Position numbers and translations under genes: made by a program
Source: Pancytospora philotis
Taxonomy: Eukaryota; Microsporidia
NCBI GenBank assembly: GCA_023647555.1
Contig: JALRLY010000203.1
Span: forward strand, 1-14,823
Length of the DNA stretch: 14,823 nucleotides
Direction: 5' to 3'
The notes under the pieces: model-generated
Databases searched by the model: none
What the model saw: only the letters and a program-made list of their open reading frames with translations
What the model was told of the DNA's origin: nothing
Shown: one piece after another, positions 1-6,847 of the stretch
Position numbering within the stretch: the first letter of the stretch is position 1
Layout of the letters: each line of letters opens with the position of its first letter

Positions 1-71
1 GAATAGATGGAATAGGCATCTGAAACTCTTAGCTCATATCATGTAATAGATCAAATTATGCATTCTTTTTT

Positions 72-965
72 AAACAAACTGCAGGGTCTATTGCGGCCTA
101 TCTGCAGGTGAAATACGGGCTTCGCGATGGCGTCGATGGAAAGTCGCTTTTGGCCGCTCAGGCCACGTTACTGTACAGCGAGATAGAAAATAAAACTTGT
201 CACGCAAAGCTGTACAACGCACGCACGAATAAGCAGGCTTCGATTCCCGTTCGTCCATCTGGCTCAAGCGTGGAGACATCCGCCCGCAGGACGAGGCGCG
301 GTACTGTTATTTACATGATCGCAGCATGCTCGGTGGCGAGACCGGGGTGTGCTCGCACTGCCAGAGCCGCGTCAGGACGGTTGACCACTTGGCCACGCAA
401 TGCAAGCAGATGCTTTACCACGACCACATGCGCCGCCACAACAAAGCAGTTCGCTGTCTCCATCTGTGGTACTGCATAAAGTACGGGATCAAGACATTCC
501 CACGCAAGCGCAGCTATTCGGTCCAGGAGTTTGTATCGAACAAGAACGCTGAGATCAGGGTTGACACGCGAGTGCCGACGGGCATCAAGATCACGGCTTA
601 AAAGTCAGATATCTTGATACACGACAAGAAGCGCCGCGAAAACATCCTAGTAGCGGAGGGGATCATAAGCCAGGACCGATTAGCCACTGTAGAGTCAAAA
701 AAGAAGCGCAGGTACGACGTCTTAGCTAGCAAACTAGGCCAGGAGTACCGGTGTAAGACGCGCATCATACCGTACGCCATGGCATGGGACGGGCTGATCA
801 CGAAACACCACAAACGCTACGTACGAGACATCGGGATTCCCGAGTCCGTCGAAGCGTACATCCAGACGATAGTGCTCATGAAGACACTGGAGAGCATCTC
901 TCGAATACCGCCGCGGAGCTGCGCCAGACGATGTTGCAGAGGCGAAATCAGCGCTGGAAGCATAG
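72..965 (+). pseudogene. Decayed 3' end of an R2/R4/Dong-type non-LTR retrotransposon
   Basis: This is the C-terminal part of a retrotransposon polyprotein; the reverse transcriptase core is absent, so the copy is 5'-truncated. Similarity seems to begin near position 72 with a segment containing AYLQVKYGLRDG. A zinc knuckle C-x2-C-x8-H-x4-C lies at 350-403 (CSHC...DHLATQC), the spacing typical of R2-like elements. It is followed by RRHNKAVRCLHLW and a restriction-like endonuclease region with RIIPYAMAWDGL. The coding frame shifts around 230-243, resumes in another frame, meets an in-frame TAA at 599-601, shifts again around 890-903 and ends at TAG 963-965. The endonuclease PD pair reads SD (605-610) and the following acidic position is disturbed. 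Such elements copy themselves by nicking target DNA and reverse-transcribing in place; this copy cannot encode an active protein. It converges on the family A gene that ends at 1049. Confidence 0.85.
350..403 (+). other. CCHC zinc knuckle inside the retroelement relic
   Basis: The four metal ligands are intact: Cys at 350-352, Cys at 359-361, then His after eight residues and Cys at 401-403. This knuckle lies between the reverse transcriptase and the restriction-like endonuclease in R2, R4 and Dong elements and is the strongest single diagnostic in this relic. Confidence 0.8.
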
Positions 966-1048
966 GCGGAGCCGACGAGCATAGCTCAGGCCTGCGCTGG
1001 TCAAACGAAATAACAAAAATGCGAAGGATCACAATGGATTTACTTCCA

Positions 1049-2275
1049 TCACTCACAGTCATCGAGATGCCTGCCTTTATTTTGCGCAGCCCACTCAGCA
1101 TTTTCCACACGCACCTGCTCCAGCACTTCAGGCGTGATCCTGTAGTGTGCGCGCTCCCATGCGTTGAATATATTCAGCAGACTTGTGATAAAAACATCAA
1201 CCTCCTCGCTGAAACATTCACTCAGTTTGGCTTTAAACTCTGTGCCGTCATATTTAGCGTCCAGTTGTGTCACCCTTCCGTCGCACTGGAGGTACGCGAG
1301 CGAGAAGAAGCCGACATCCTCAAATATCCTTAGCACCTTAGAGGAAAACGGTTTCCCGCCCCAAGACAAACCAACCGCATCGAAATAAGAACGCAGCGCA
1401 TCTGCGAACGCCTGGACCGTCATCTTCTCGTTGAACTCAATGCCAAAATTCAGCTTCCTAGACATCGCCTTGGCTAGGGTAAAGGCATGGAAGACGCCAG
1501 CATCGAATACAAGCCTGCTGAGCAATATGTTATTTTCTTCTCCAAGCATCGTGGGGCGCTCACCAGTTGCGAACAGCTTCTTTAAGCCCTCCAGGTCTTG
1601 CAAGGTGATGAAGCCCCCAGGCTGCGTCCGCTCCTCTTCTATATCTTTCAAGAAGGCCACAAAGCGCTCGTCTTCGAGGTAGAAATCATAGAGCCGCGAC
1701 TTGTGAGGCTCGCCATCGCCCTGCTCTATCTGCAAGTTCGCCGCAATCATACCGTAAAGTGGCTCGATGAGATCGTTTAAAAAGTGACTTACGAAAAGAT
1801 GGGTTAGCGGTTTCTTCTCTTTTCTGGGGTTAGCAGCCAATGGCTGCGGACCGTCTGCCGTACTCGGTGCGCGGGGATCACCTCTCAGCCTCTTGCTACG
1901 TAGCGCGCCCTTGCCGTATGCGGGGCTGTAGAAGCCCAGATCGCATGCCTGCATGAGATCCCACCATACCACCCTGTGCGGCAGATGGGGAGCCCAACGC
2001 GGATCCTTCACTCGGCACTTGTTGATTTGCTTAAAGAGCTCCACCGCCGAATCACCTCTCGGGGCATCTTGGCTGAAGCAGCTGGCAGTCTCTCCGGTGC
2101 TCGCAGCTGCATCACGCTGGCGCTTCTGCAGATCTTTTATCCACGAGATCCCCTCATCGTGCTTGTGCTCGTGGTCCCAATGACCCTCGGCTGAGTGGAT
2201 GCGAAGGGAGCCGGCCGAGGAAACCGCCAACCACAGTATTCCCAGGAAGAAAAGCAGCGGGCGCAACACCAACAT
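1049..2275 (-). CDS. Secreted six-cysteine protein, family A copy 1 (unknown function)
   Basis: The product is 408 aa and not recognised. A signal peptide covers residues 1-22 (hydrophobic FFLGILWLAVSSAG). A short His/acidic segment follows (HWDHEHKHDEG, residues 32-42), then a mostly helical domain with no further membrane segment, so it is predicted to be secreted or to sit in the endomembrane lumen. There are exactly six cysteines (66, 87, 111, 331, 354, 407). All six are matched in the neighbouring copy at 2937-4145, which suggests up to three disulfides. The best conserved blocks are FYSPAYGK (residues 115-122), NDLIEPLYGMIAANL, and HAFTLAKAM continuing through FADALRSYFD (263-299). The start is supported by the paralogue and by CCCC directly before the ATG, with TATAAAA at -21 to -27. 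The stop lies 83 bp from the end of the convergent retroelement relic. The gene is certain; its function is open. Confidence 0.9.
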   Translation of the reverse strand: MLVLRPLLFFLGILWLAVSSAGSLRIHSAEGHWDHEHKHDEGISWIKDLQKRQRDAAASTGETASCFSQDAPRGDSAVELFKQINKCRVKDPRWAPHLPHRVVWWDLMQACDLGFYSPAYGKGALRSKRLRGDPRAPSTADGPQPLAANPRKEKKPLTHLFVSHFLNDLIEPLYGMIAANLQIEQGDGEPHKSRLYDFYLEDERFVAFLKDIEEERTQPGGFITLQDLEGLKKLFATGERPTMLGEENNILLSRLVFDAGVFHAFTLAKAMSRKLNFGIEFNEKMTVQAFADALRSYFDAVGLSWGGKPFSSKVLRIFEDVGFFSLAYLQCDGRVTQLDAKYDGTEFKAKLSECFSEEVDVFITSLLNIFNAWERAHYRITPEVLEQVRVENAEWAAQNKGRHLDDCE

Positions 2276-2346
2276 GGGGAAAACATATTCCGAGATTTTA
2301 TATCGCGTATTGTGATGCGCACACCTGGGCGCATCAGATATTTAAT
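2276..2346 (-). promoter_or_regulatory. Promoter block of family A copy 1
   Basis: On the minus strand CCCC abuts the ATG, TATAAAA lies at -21 to -27 (2296-2302), CAGGTGTGC at -44 to -52 (2319-2327), ATCTGAT at -58 to -64 (2333-2339) and ATTAA at about -67 (2342-2346). Each element recurs at the same distance upstream of copy 2. The CAGGTG core resembles an E-box, but the bound factor is unknown. Confidence 0.65.
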
Positions 2347-2936
2347 CAATGCATCTTCTGGAGCCAGCCAGTGACGCAACCCGACGTGTAGAAAAATTGT
2401 CACGTAAGCCAGCCAGTGTGTACTAGACCTGGAGATGAATAAATCTGTTTTAACAACAGCAGCCCATTCTAATTTAATGAGCAGTTATTTCAAGGTTGAT
2501 GCGGTATCCAACTGGTCATTTCTTCCATCGCCACCGCAAGACCGGTGGCCACTTGACAACCTAGTGTACCGCGCTGTGCCACAACTACCAGCGGCAGCAC
2601 ACCGAGGCCATCTGGTGCGCTCACCTCTATCCTTGAGGGAAGAACGGGCCGAGGGGCCCCCGCGCGTGCGGAGCCACGCAGTCCGAGAGGTAATTGCCGA
2701 TAAGAGGGGCAAATTCATATTCAAAATGCGTGTAGTTCTAAGTCCCTCGCATCTAGAATCGCGCTTAGCACGCAACAGTGGTTGCCAAGGTAAGCAGCGC
2801 TCACTAGCCACTGAGAAGCTTGTAAAGGCGCCATTGCTACACAAACTCTACCAGCTTCCGTTTTGCCAAATTTCTGTCTGTACAGCAAATTCGTATGGAA
2901 CAAGAGCAAATAATCGAAAACCTCTAAGCAGTTTAC
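2347..2936. other. Inter-paralogue spacer with no convincing gene
   Basis: Open frames of 172 codons (plus, 2435-2953) and 119 codons (minus, 2485-2844) overlap each other here. The longer one has no C-run or A/T box before its ATG, runs into the 3' end of family A copy 2, and encodes nothing recognisable. The middle is GC-rich, which lengthens frames by chance on both strands. A perfect 7-bp inverted repeat (GCCACCG / CGGTGGC) lies at 2530-2549. The stretch could hold an unrecognised or decayed gene, but nothing in it can be supported. Confidence 0.4.
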
Positions 2937-4145
2937 TTACCCACACTTACTGAGGGGCTCACCCTTGTTCTGCGCAGCCCATTTAGCGTTTTTCGCCCTT
3001 GTCTGCTCCAGCGCTTCGGACGTGATCCCGTAGGGCGCACGCCCCCACGCATTGAACACATTCAGCAGGCTCGTGATAAAAACATCCACCTCGTCGATGA
3101 AGCATTCGCTCAGATCGGCCTTCCGCTCCTCGCCATTGTACTTAGCATTCATCTGAGTCGTCTTTCCGTCGCATTTAACGTACGCGAGCGAAAAGAAGCC
3201 GACGTCCTCGAACATCCTCTCCACGTCGAAAGAAAACTTCTTCGCACCAAAAGACCTGCCAACGGTGTCGAAATAAGAGCGCAGCGCATCTGCAAATGCC
3301 TGGACCGTCATCTCCTCGTCGAACTCAACGCCAAAATTTAGCCTCTTGGACATCGCCTTGGCCAGAGTGAAGGCATGGAATACGCTAGTGTCGAACACGA
3401 ACCTGTTGAATAGTAGCTTCTCCTCGTCACTCAGCTTTCTGAGGCTCTTGCTGGCCGATAACAGCTCCTTCAGGTCTTCCAGCTCCTGCAGTGTGATGAA
3501 ACCAGCGGACTGCGTCCTCCCCTCCTTCACATCTTCCAAGAAATCCAGGAATCCAGCGTCATTAACGTAGAAATCATAGAGCCGCGACTTCTGGGGCTCG
3601 CCACCGATCTCCTCGGGCTTCAAGTCCGCTGCGATCATACTATAGAGAGGCTCGATGAGGCCATTCAGGAAGTAGCCTACGTACAGAGCGGGATACAGAC
3701 CCGCCTCCCCCCTGGAGTTGGCAAGCATGGACTGCGCGTCGCCTCTAAGCCTCCTGCCGTACGGCTCATCCTTGCCGTATGCGGGGCTGTGGAAATCAGG
3801 ATTGCACACCTGCATGAGGTCCGGCTGCTGCACTTCCTGCTCCGAACTAAGCGTGGACCGCGCATCCTCCGCGCGGCACTGATTGATTTCCTTGAGGTGC
3901 TCTGCTGCAGAGCTGCCCTTCGAGGCATCCCGGTTGAAGCAGTTGCCAGTTCTCGCGGAGCTCTCGACTGCGTTACGCTGATGCCTTCCCAGCTCTTTGA
4001 TCCACTGGATTCCTTTGCTGTGCTGGTGCCTGTGGTGCCTCCGGGGCCTAGAATTATGGGACGGGTGGGCAACGAGCGCACCGTCCAAGGAAACCGCCAG
4101 CCACAACATCGCCAGGAAGTAAAGCATCGAGCGCACTATCAACAT
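2937..4145 (-). CDS. Secreted six-cysteine protein, family A copy 2 (unknown function)
   Basis: This is the tandem paralogue of the gene at 1049-2275: 402 aa with a signal peptide at residues 1-22 (FLAMLWLAVSLDG). A basic His-rich stretch follows at about residues 34-43 (PRRHHRHQHS), where copy 1 is His/acidic. It has exactly six cysteines (69, 90, 114, 325, 348, 401), each aligning with one in copy 1. The frame stays open 11 codons further upstream, but the paralogue begins MLVLR against MLIVR here, and CCC directly precedes this ATG with TATAAAA at -21 to -27, so the internal Met is chosen. Most divergence lies in the N-terminal third and around residues 126-155; the C-terminal two thirds are well conserved. 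RRLRGD at 131-136 contains an RxLR-like string, which copy 1 has as KRLRGD; this may be chance. The function is unknown, and a secreted, possibly host-facing role is inferred from the architecture. Confidence 0.9.
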   Translation of the reverse strand: MLIVRSMLYFLAMLWLAVSLDGALVAHPSHNSRPRRHHRHQHSKGIQWIKELGRHQRNAVESSARTGNCFNRDASKGSSAAEHLKEINQCRAEDARSTLSSEQEVQQPDLMQVCNPDFHSPAYGKDEPYGRRLRGDAQSMLANSRGEAGLYPALYVGYFLNGLIEPLYSMIAADLKPEEIGGEPQKSRLYDFYVNDAGFLDFLEDVKEGRTQSAGFITLQELEDLKELLSASKSLRKLSDEEKLLFNRFVFDTSVFHAFTLAKAMSKRLNFGVEFDEEMTVQAFADALRSYFDTVGRSFGAKKFSFDVERMFEDVGFFSLAYVKCDGKTTQMNAKYNGEERKADLSECFIDEVDVFITSLLNVFNAWGRAPYGITSEALEQTRAKNAKWAAQNKGEPLSKCG

Positions 4146-4216
4146 GGGCAGAGCAGGTCCCCAGCTTTTATACTGCATATATTGATGTGCACACCTGTTC
4201 GTATCAGATGATTAAT
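4146..4216 (-). promoter_or_regulatory. Promoter block of family A copy 2
   Basis: On the minus strand CCC abuts the ATG at 4145. TATAAAA is at 4166-4172, CAGGTGTGC at 4189-4197, ATCTGAT at 4203-4209 and ATTAA at 4212-4216. These are the same distances from the start codon as in copy 1, while the sequence between the elements has drifted. Confidence 0.65.
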
Positions 4217-5072
4217 TACCATATCTATTAACCGCAATCTAATAAATATCAGATCTTAGTGACGACACAGGATCTGAGTGATTATTTTATCCATCACAGA
4301 TCGGAATTCGGCTAGTTTCAGTTCGGCGCGCGTTCTGCTAACCGCCCGTTGGAATACACACGCCAGTTTTTTTCGCTATCTTCGGGCCCGCGCTTTTGCG
4401 CTGCCCGCTTTTTAGCTATACGACGCGCCACTTCGGGCATTTGGTGATCTCCAACTGATCTAAAAGCGCAAGCAGTTTTCAATGCAGACCTCGTCCGTTA
4501 CGCTCTGCGCAGGTATTTACTGTGGTGTTCTTTCAGCAATGTGCTACAAATTCACAAGTGAATAGTGCGGGACCTGTGCAAGCTGCTTCTATGCGCCCAA
4601 AATGAGCGATGGGGATCGCACAGCATAGTATTAGTATCTGCTGCACAAACACCCGCTAGGTCTTTTTATCACAGCAGCACTAAGAGCGATAAGAATTGTG
4701 TTCATAAAAGCAGCCCGTGCTGCGGCGCATCCTCCACCCGGCGCGTGGCGCGCAAGCCCGCAACACACCGGGCGATTGAGCGCATTCCAATATTATTTCT
4801 CCGAAGAGAATGCTAGCTTTTACGCTAGCACGCACCTGTACTACACTTGATCAAAGCCGAAGGCCCGAGAAGTAGGGGCTGGGAATTTTGGCGGTAAACA
4901 AAGAAAAGCCCGGGTGAGGAAATGCTGTGCGTACTGTTCGCCGCAGAGCACGTACCACTAAACTGGTGCATGCTTTAAAGCCTGCCCATAACATGGGAGA
5001 GCAAGTCAGTAGCATAAAGAATTTAACAGAGGGTGCCTTAACATAATGAATGGCAGAGGCCGTGCTGGCAGA
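4217..5072. other. 856-bp spacer, nothing recognised beyond small repeats
   Basis: No gene is supported here. The only open frame of note (plus, 4565-4816, 83 codons) has no promoter-like signal and an unremarkable translation. A 7-bp perfect hairpin lies at 4811-4830. CAGATC (4249-4254) and GATCTG (4270-4275) form a loose inverted pair. No tRNA B-box or other RNA signature was found by eye. This is a long gap compared with the rest of the window. Confidence 0.5.
4811..4830. repeat. Perfect 7-bp hairpin TGCTAGC / GCTAGCA
   Basis: Two 7-bp arms (4811-4817 and 4824-4830) flank a six-base TTTTAC loop. The hairpin lies in the gene-free spacer. It could belong to an unannotated transcript or be a chance palindrome. 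Confidence 0.4.
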
Positions 5073-5702
5073 CTAATCGCTGGGATGGGCCGCCTTTCTG
5101 CACTTCTCGCAGTACCATCTGCCGGTGGGGACGGCCGAGAGCCCCATGCATTTGTAGTGGTACCAGCGCACCGTGCAGTCGGGGGCGTCGCAGCAGATGA
5201 GCAGGCCGCCGTCGTTCGTTTTGCAGGCGCACACCCTAGAGGCAAGCGGCACCTCCTCCTTGATGCGGACCAGCGAGCAGCCGTCCGGCGCCAGCTTCTT
5301 GATGTTGAGCAGACAGCCGCTGAGCTTGTCGGACTCCTCCAGGTTGCCGATCTGCGTGCCCAGGCAGCGCATGAATTTTTTGATGATCTTTATCTTCTGC
5401 TTTATGCAGCGCGCGAGGCGCTTCTGGACGCGCATGTACGCGTCTGCATCGTGGTTGGGGATCTGGCGCAGAATTTTCCTGAACTTGGCGAGGCAGTAGG
5501 AGTGGCGCTTCTTGGCGCGCTTTATGCGCCGCTCGAAGTAGTTGGCGTCGAGCGGGAACTGCTGGATGCTGTTCAGCATGTTGTCGTAGATGTCCATGGG
5601 TATTTTTTCGCTGGCCGAGATCTGCGCTTGCAGTTCCCGGGCCGACTGCAAATTTTGCGGCTGATCGGGATTGTGATACGGGGTGGCAGCAGAGAGGAGC
5701 AT
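5073..5702 (-). CDS. ING-family protein with C-terminal PHD finger (histone-tail reader subunit)
   Basis: The product is 209 aa. Residues 158-201 form a PHD finger with a complete C4HC3 zinc set: Cys158, Cys160, Cys171, Cys176, His182, Cys185, Cys198 and Cys201. The spacing and the WYHYKC...GLSAVPTGRWYCEKC pattern are those of ING/Yng proteins. The N-terminal half is helical and basic (YFERRIKRAKKRHS), like the ING N-terminal domain. ING proteins are nuclear subunits of histone acetyltransferase or deacetylase complexes that read histone H3 trimethylated at Lys4. Unusually, the aromatic cage position that is Tyr in animal ING PHD fingers is Gly here (NDGGLLICCD), although the second cage Trp (Trp180) is kept. 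The frame opens nine codons earlier, but the ATG at 5702 has CCGCCCAGT directly before it, so it is preferred. Which of the Yng1, Yng2 or Pho23 roles it fills cannot be told. Confidence 0.87.
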   Translation of the reverse strand: MLLSAATPYHNPDQPQNLQSARELQAQISASEKIPMDIYDNMLNSIQQFPLDANYFERRIKRAKKRHSYCLAKFRKILRQIPNHDADAYMRVQKRLARCIKQKIKIIKKFMRCLGTQIGNLEESDKLSGCLLNIKKLAPDGCSLVRIKEEVPLASRVCACKTNDGGLLICCDAPDCTVRWYHYKCMGLSAVPTGRWYCEKCRKAAHPSD

Positions 5703-5849
5703 ACTGGGCGGATGCGTATGCACGCACATGCTTCATATTATAAACTGTATCTCTGGCTGGGCTTATCTTCTAGACAGAATATTGTTACCACATCGACCCA
5801 GGACCGAAAATAAAACAACGCTTCTCTGCTAAAGGCGTGCTCAAAAAAT

Positions 5850-6557
5850 TTAACTTACTCCACGCTGGATCAGCGTTTGCTGGAAGGCCCTCAGCTTGCT
5901 AGCCAGCTCATAGTCGTTGGGCAGCGCAGTGGATCGCTTGAGGTTACCGAAGAAGTCGTAGAGCCTTAGAGAAGCAGTAGCGGCCCTGTACTCGGCGGAT
6001 GCTGGCCTGCCATGGAGCACCCTGCTATGCTCGGATGCCAGGTCTGCGAGGTAGTCGTCGATGCGCCTCTGCAGTCGGCCTGCCCACAGAGGGCTGTTGT
6101 CCAAGAAACGTAAAATCAAGCTGATTTGGTGGACAGCCAGTTTGAAGCATCGAGCCGGTAGGTTAAATGGTGGGCGCAGAGGAGCACGGACAGCAGCTGG
6201 CGCTGCGTAGCTGGGCAGCGCCTCATCTCTGAGCGCAGTTTCAAGACGCAGCAGCTCTTCGCATTCGTTGCAGAACTGCGCGTACCAGGCCGTCTCCTTG
6301 GCGACTGTGTCTTTCATTTTTCGAATGCAGCCGACGAGCGCGGACTCGCCAAGCTCTGGGTTATTTGCTTCGCGCTCAAAGTTCCGCTCCAACGGTGCCT
6401 CATCGCTGCCGCACAGAAAATACGCATCGTGTATTTTCCTGGCCTTTTCGAAGATTCTGCACCCGGTGCCGCCGCAGCTGCAGGCGCCTATCCCTGCCAG
6501 CGCGCCCAGCTCATCCGCTGCGGCATAAATGGCTGTGAATAGCCCCAGTGCCATCAT
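5850..6557 (-). CDS. Hypothetical helical protein with cysteine-rich N-terminus
   Basis: The product is 235 aa and not recognised. The first 25 residues are weakly hydrophobic (ALGLFTAIYAAADELGALAG) but lack a clear signal-peptide cleavage site. They lead into CSCGGTGC, a compact Cys cluster, with more cysteines near residue 50 and at about 76-97. The rest is predicted to be helical and rich in Arg, Leu and Ala. Two adjacent Met codons (6557 and 6554) could start it. An A/T-rich box (AATTTTATT on the plus strand, 6566-6574) lies at the usual distance from either, but there is no C-run. Codon composition resembles the neighbours, and the frame is open over the whole gap between the PHD gene and the next unit. 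The gene is likely real; no function can be assigned. Confidence 0.72.
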   Translation of the reverse strand: MMALGLFTAIYAAADELGALAGIGACSCGGTGCRIFEKARKIHDAYFLCGSDEAPLERNFEREANNPELGESALVGCIRKMKDTVAKETAWYAQFCNECEELLRLETALRDEALPSYAAPAAVRAPLRPPFNLPARCFKLAVHQISLILRFLDNSPLWAGRLQRRIDDYLADLASEHSRVLHGRPASAEYRAATASLRLYDFFGNLKRSTALPNDYELASKLRAFQQTLIQRGVS

Positions 6558-6581
6558 AGCCTCAGAATTTTATTTCTATAA

Positions 6582-6797
6582 ATGCGTTCATTGATCATTT
6601 CTCTAGTATTTCTGAGTGTGTGCGCAATAGCGTTCTATTGCAAAATTGCACTCAGCCATTTGATGCAATATTTTAGCAATAACCACGCTATTGCAAAATA
6701 TGGTGATAAGCGCAGTTACCCGGCGGGCCTAAACACGCCCACCAAAACAGATGACTGTATATCACAGTATCTAAGCACCAAAATAACGATCAATTGA
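6582..6797 (+). CDS. Possible small signal-anchor peptide (71 aa)
   Basis: This short frame begins with RSLIISLVFLSVCAIAFY, a good signal peptide or membrane anchor, followed by a polar tail with no known motif. It starts 24 bp from the divergent ATG at 6557 and could share the A/T-rich box at 6566-6574. It fills most of the gap before the septin 3' end. Against it: the segment is AT-rich and contains short direct repeats, there is no C-run before the ATG, and hydrophobic frames arise easily in AT-rich DNA. It may be non-coding. Confidence 0.3.
   Translation: MRSLIISLVFLSVCAIAFYCKIALSHLMQYFSNNHAIAKYGDKRSYPAGLNTPTKTDDCISQYLSTKITIN
6635..6699. repeat. Direct repeat CTATTGCAAAAT in a small AT-rich gap
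   Basis: The 12-mer CTATTGCAAAAT occurs at 6635-6646 and again at 6688-6699. Partial inverted relatives (GCAATAG at 6624-6630, GCAATATTTTAGCAATAA near 6664) lie around them. The repeats fall inside the doubtful 71-codon frame. Confidence 0.45.
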
Positions 6798-6847
6798 AGA
6801 TTTAGTTGAGCCGTTCGTACTTCGTATGCGCACAGCCAGAAACGAGC

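Noticed and set aside
2925..2950. GGTAAGTAAAC at the 3' end of family A copy 2 as an intron donor
   Set aside because: The stop lies in the donor-like string, but the paralogue ends at the equivalent residue (Cys plus one), so the ending is natural.
5046..5813. 255-codon plus-strand frame opposite the PHD gene
   Set aside because: The minus strand has a complete zinc finger; the plus translation is an Ala/Val/Leu-rich shadow of GC-rich codons.
5835..5862. GTAAGTTAA at the 3' end of the 5850-6557 gene as an intron donor
   Set aside because: A weak TTTAGCAG lies downstream, but no coding continuation or branch point supports splicing.
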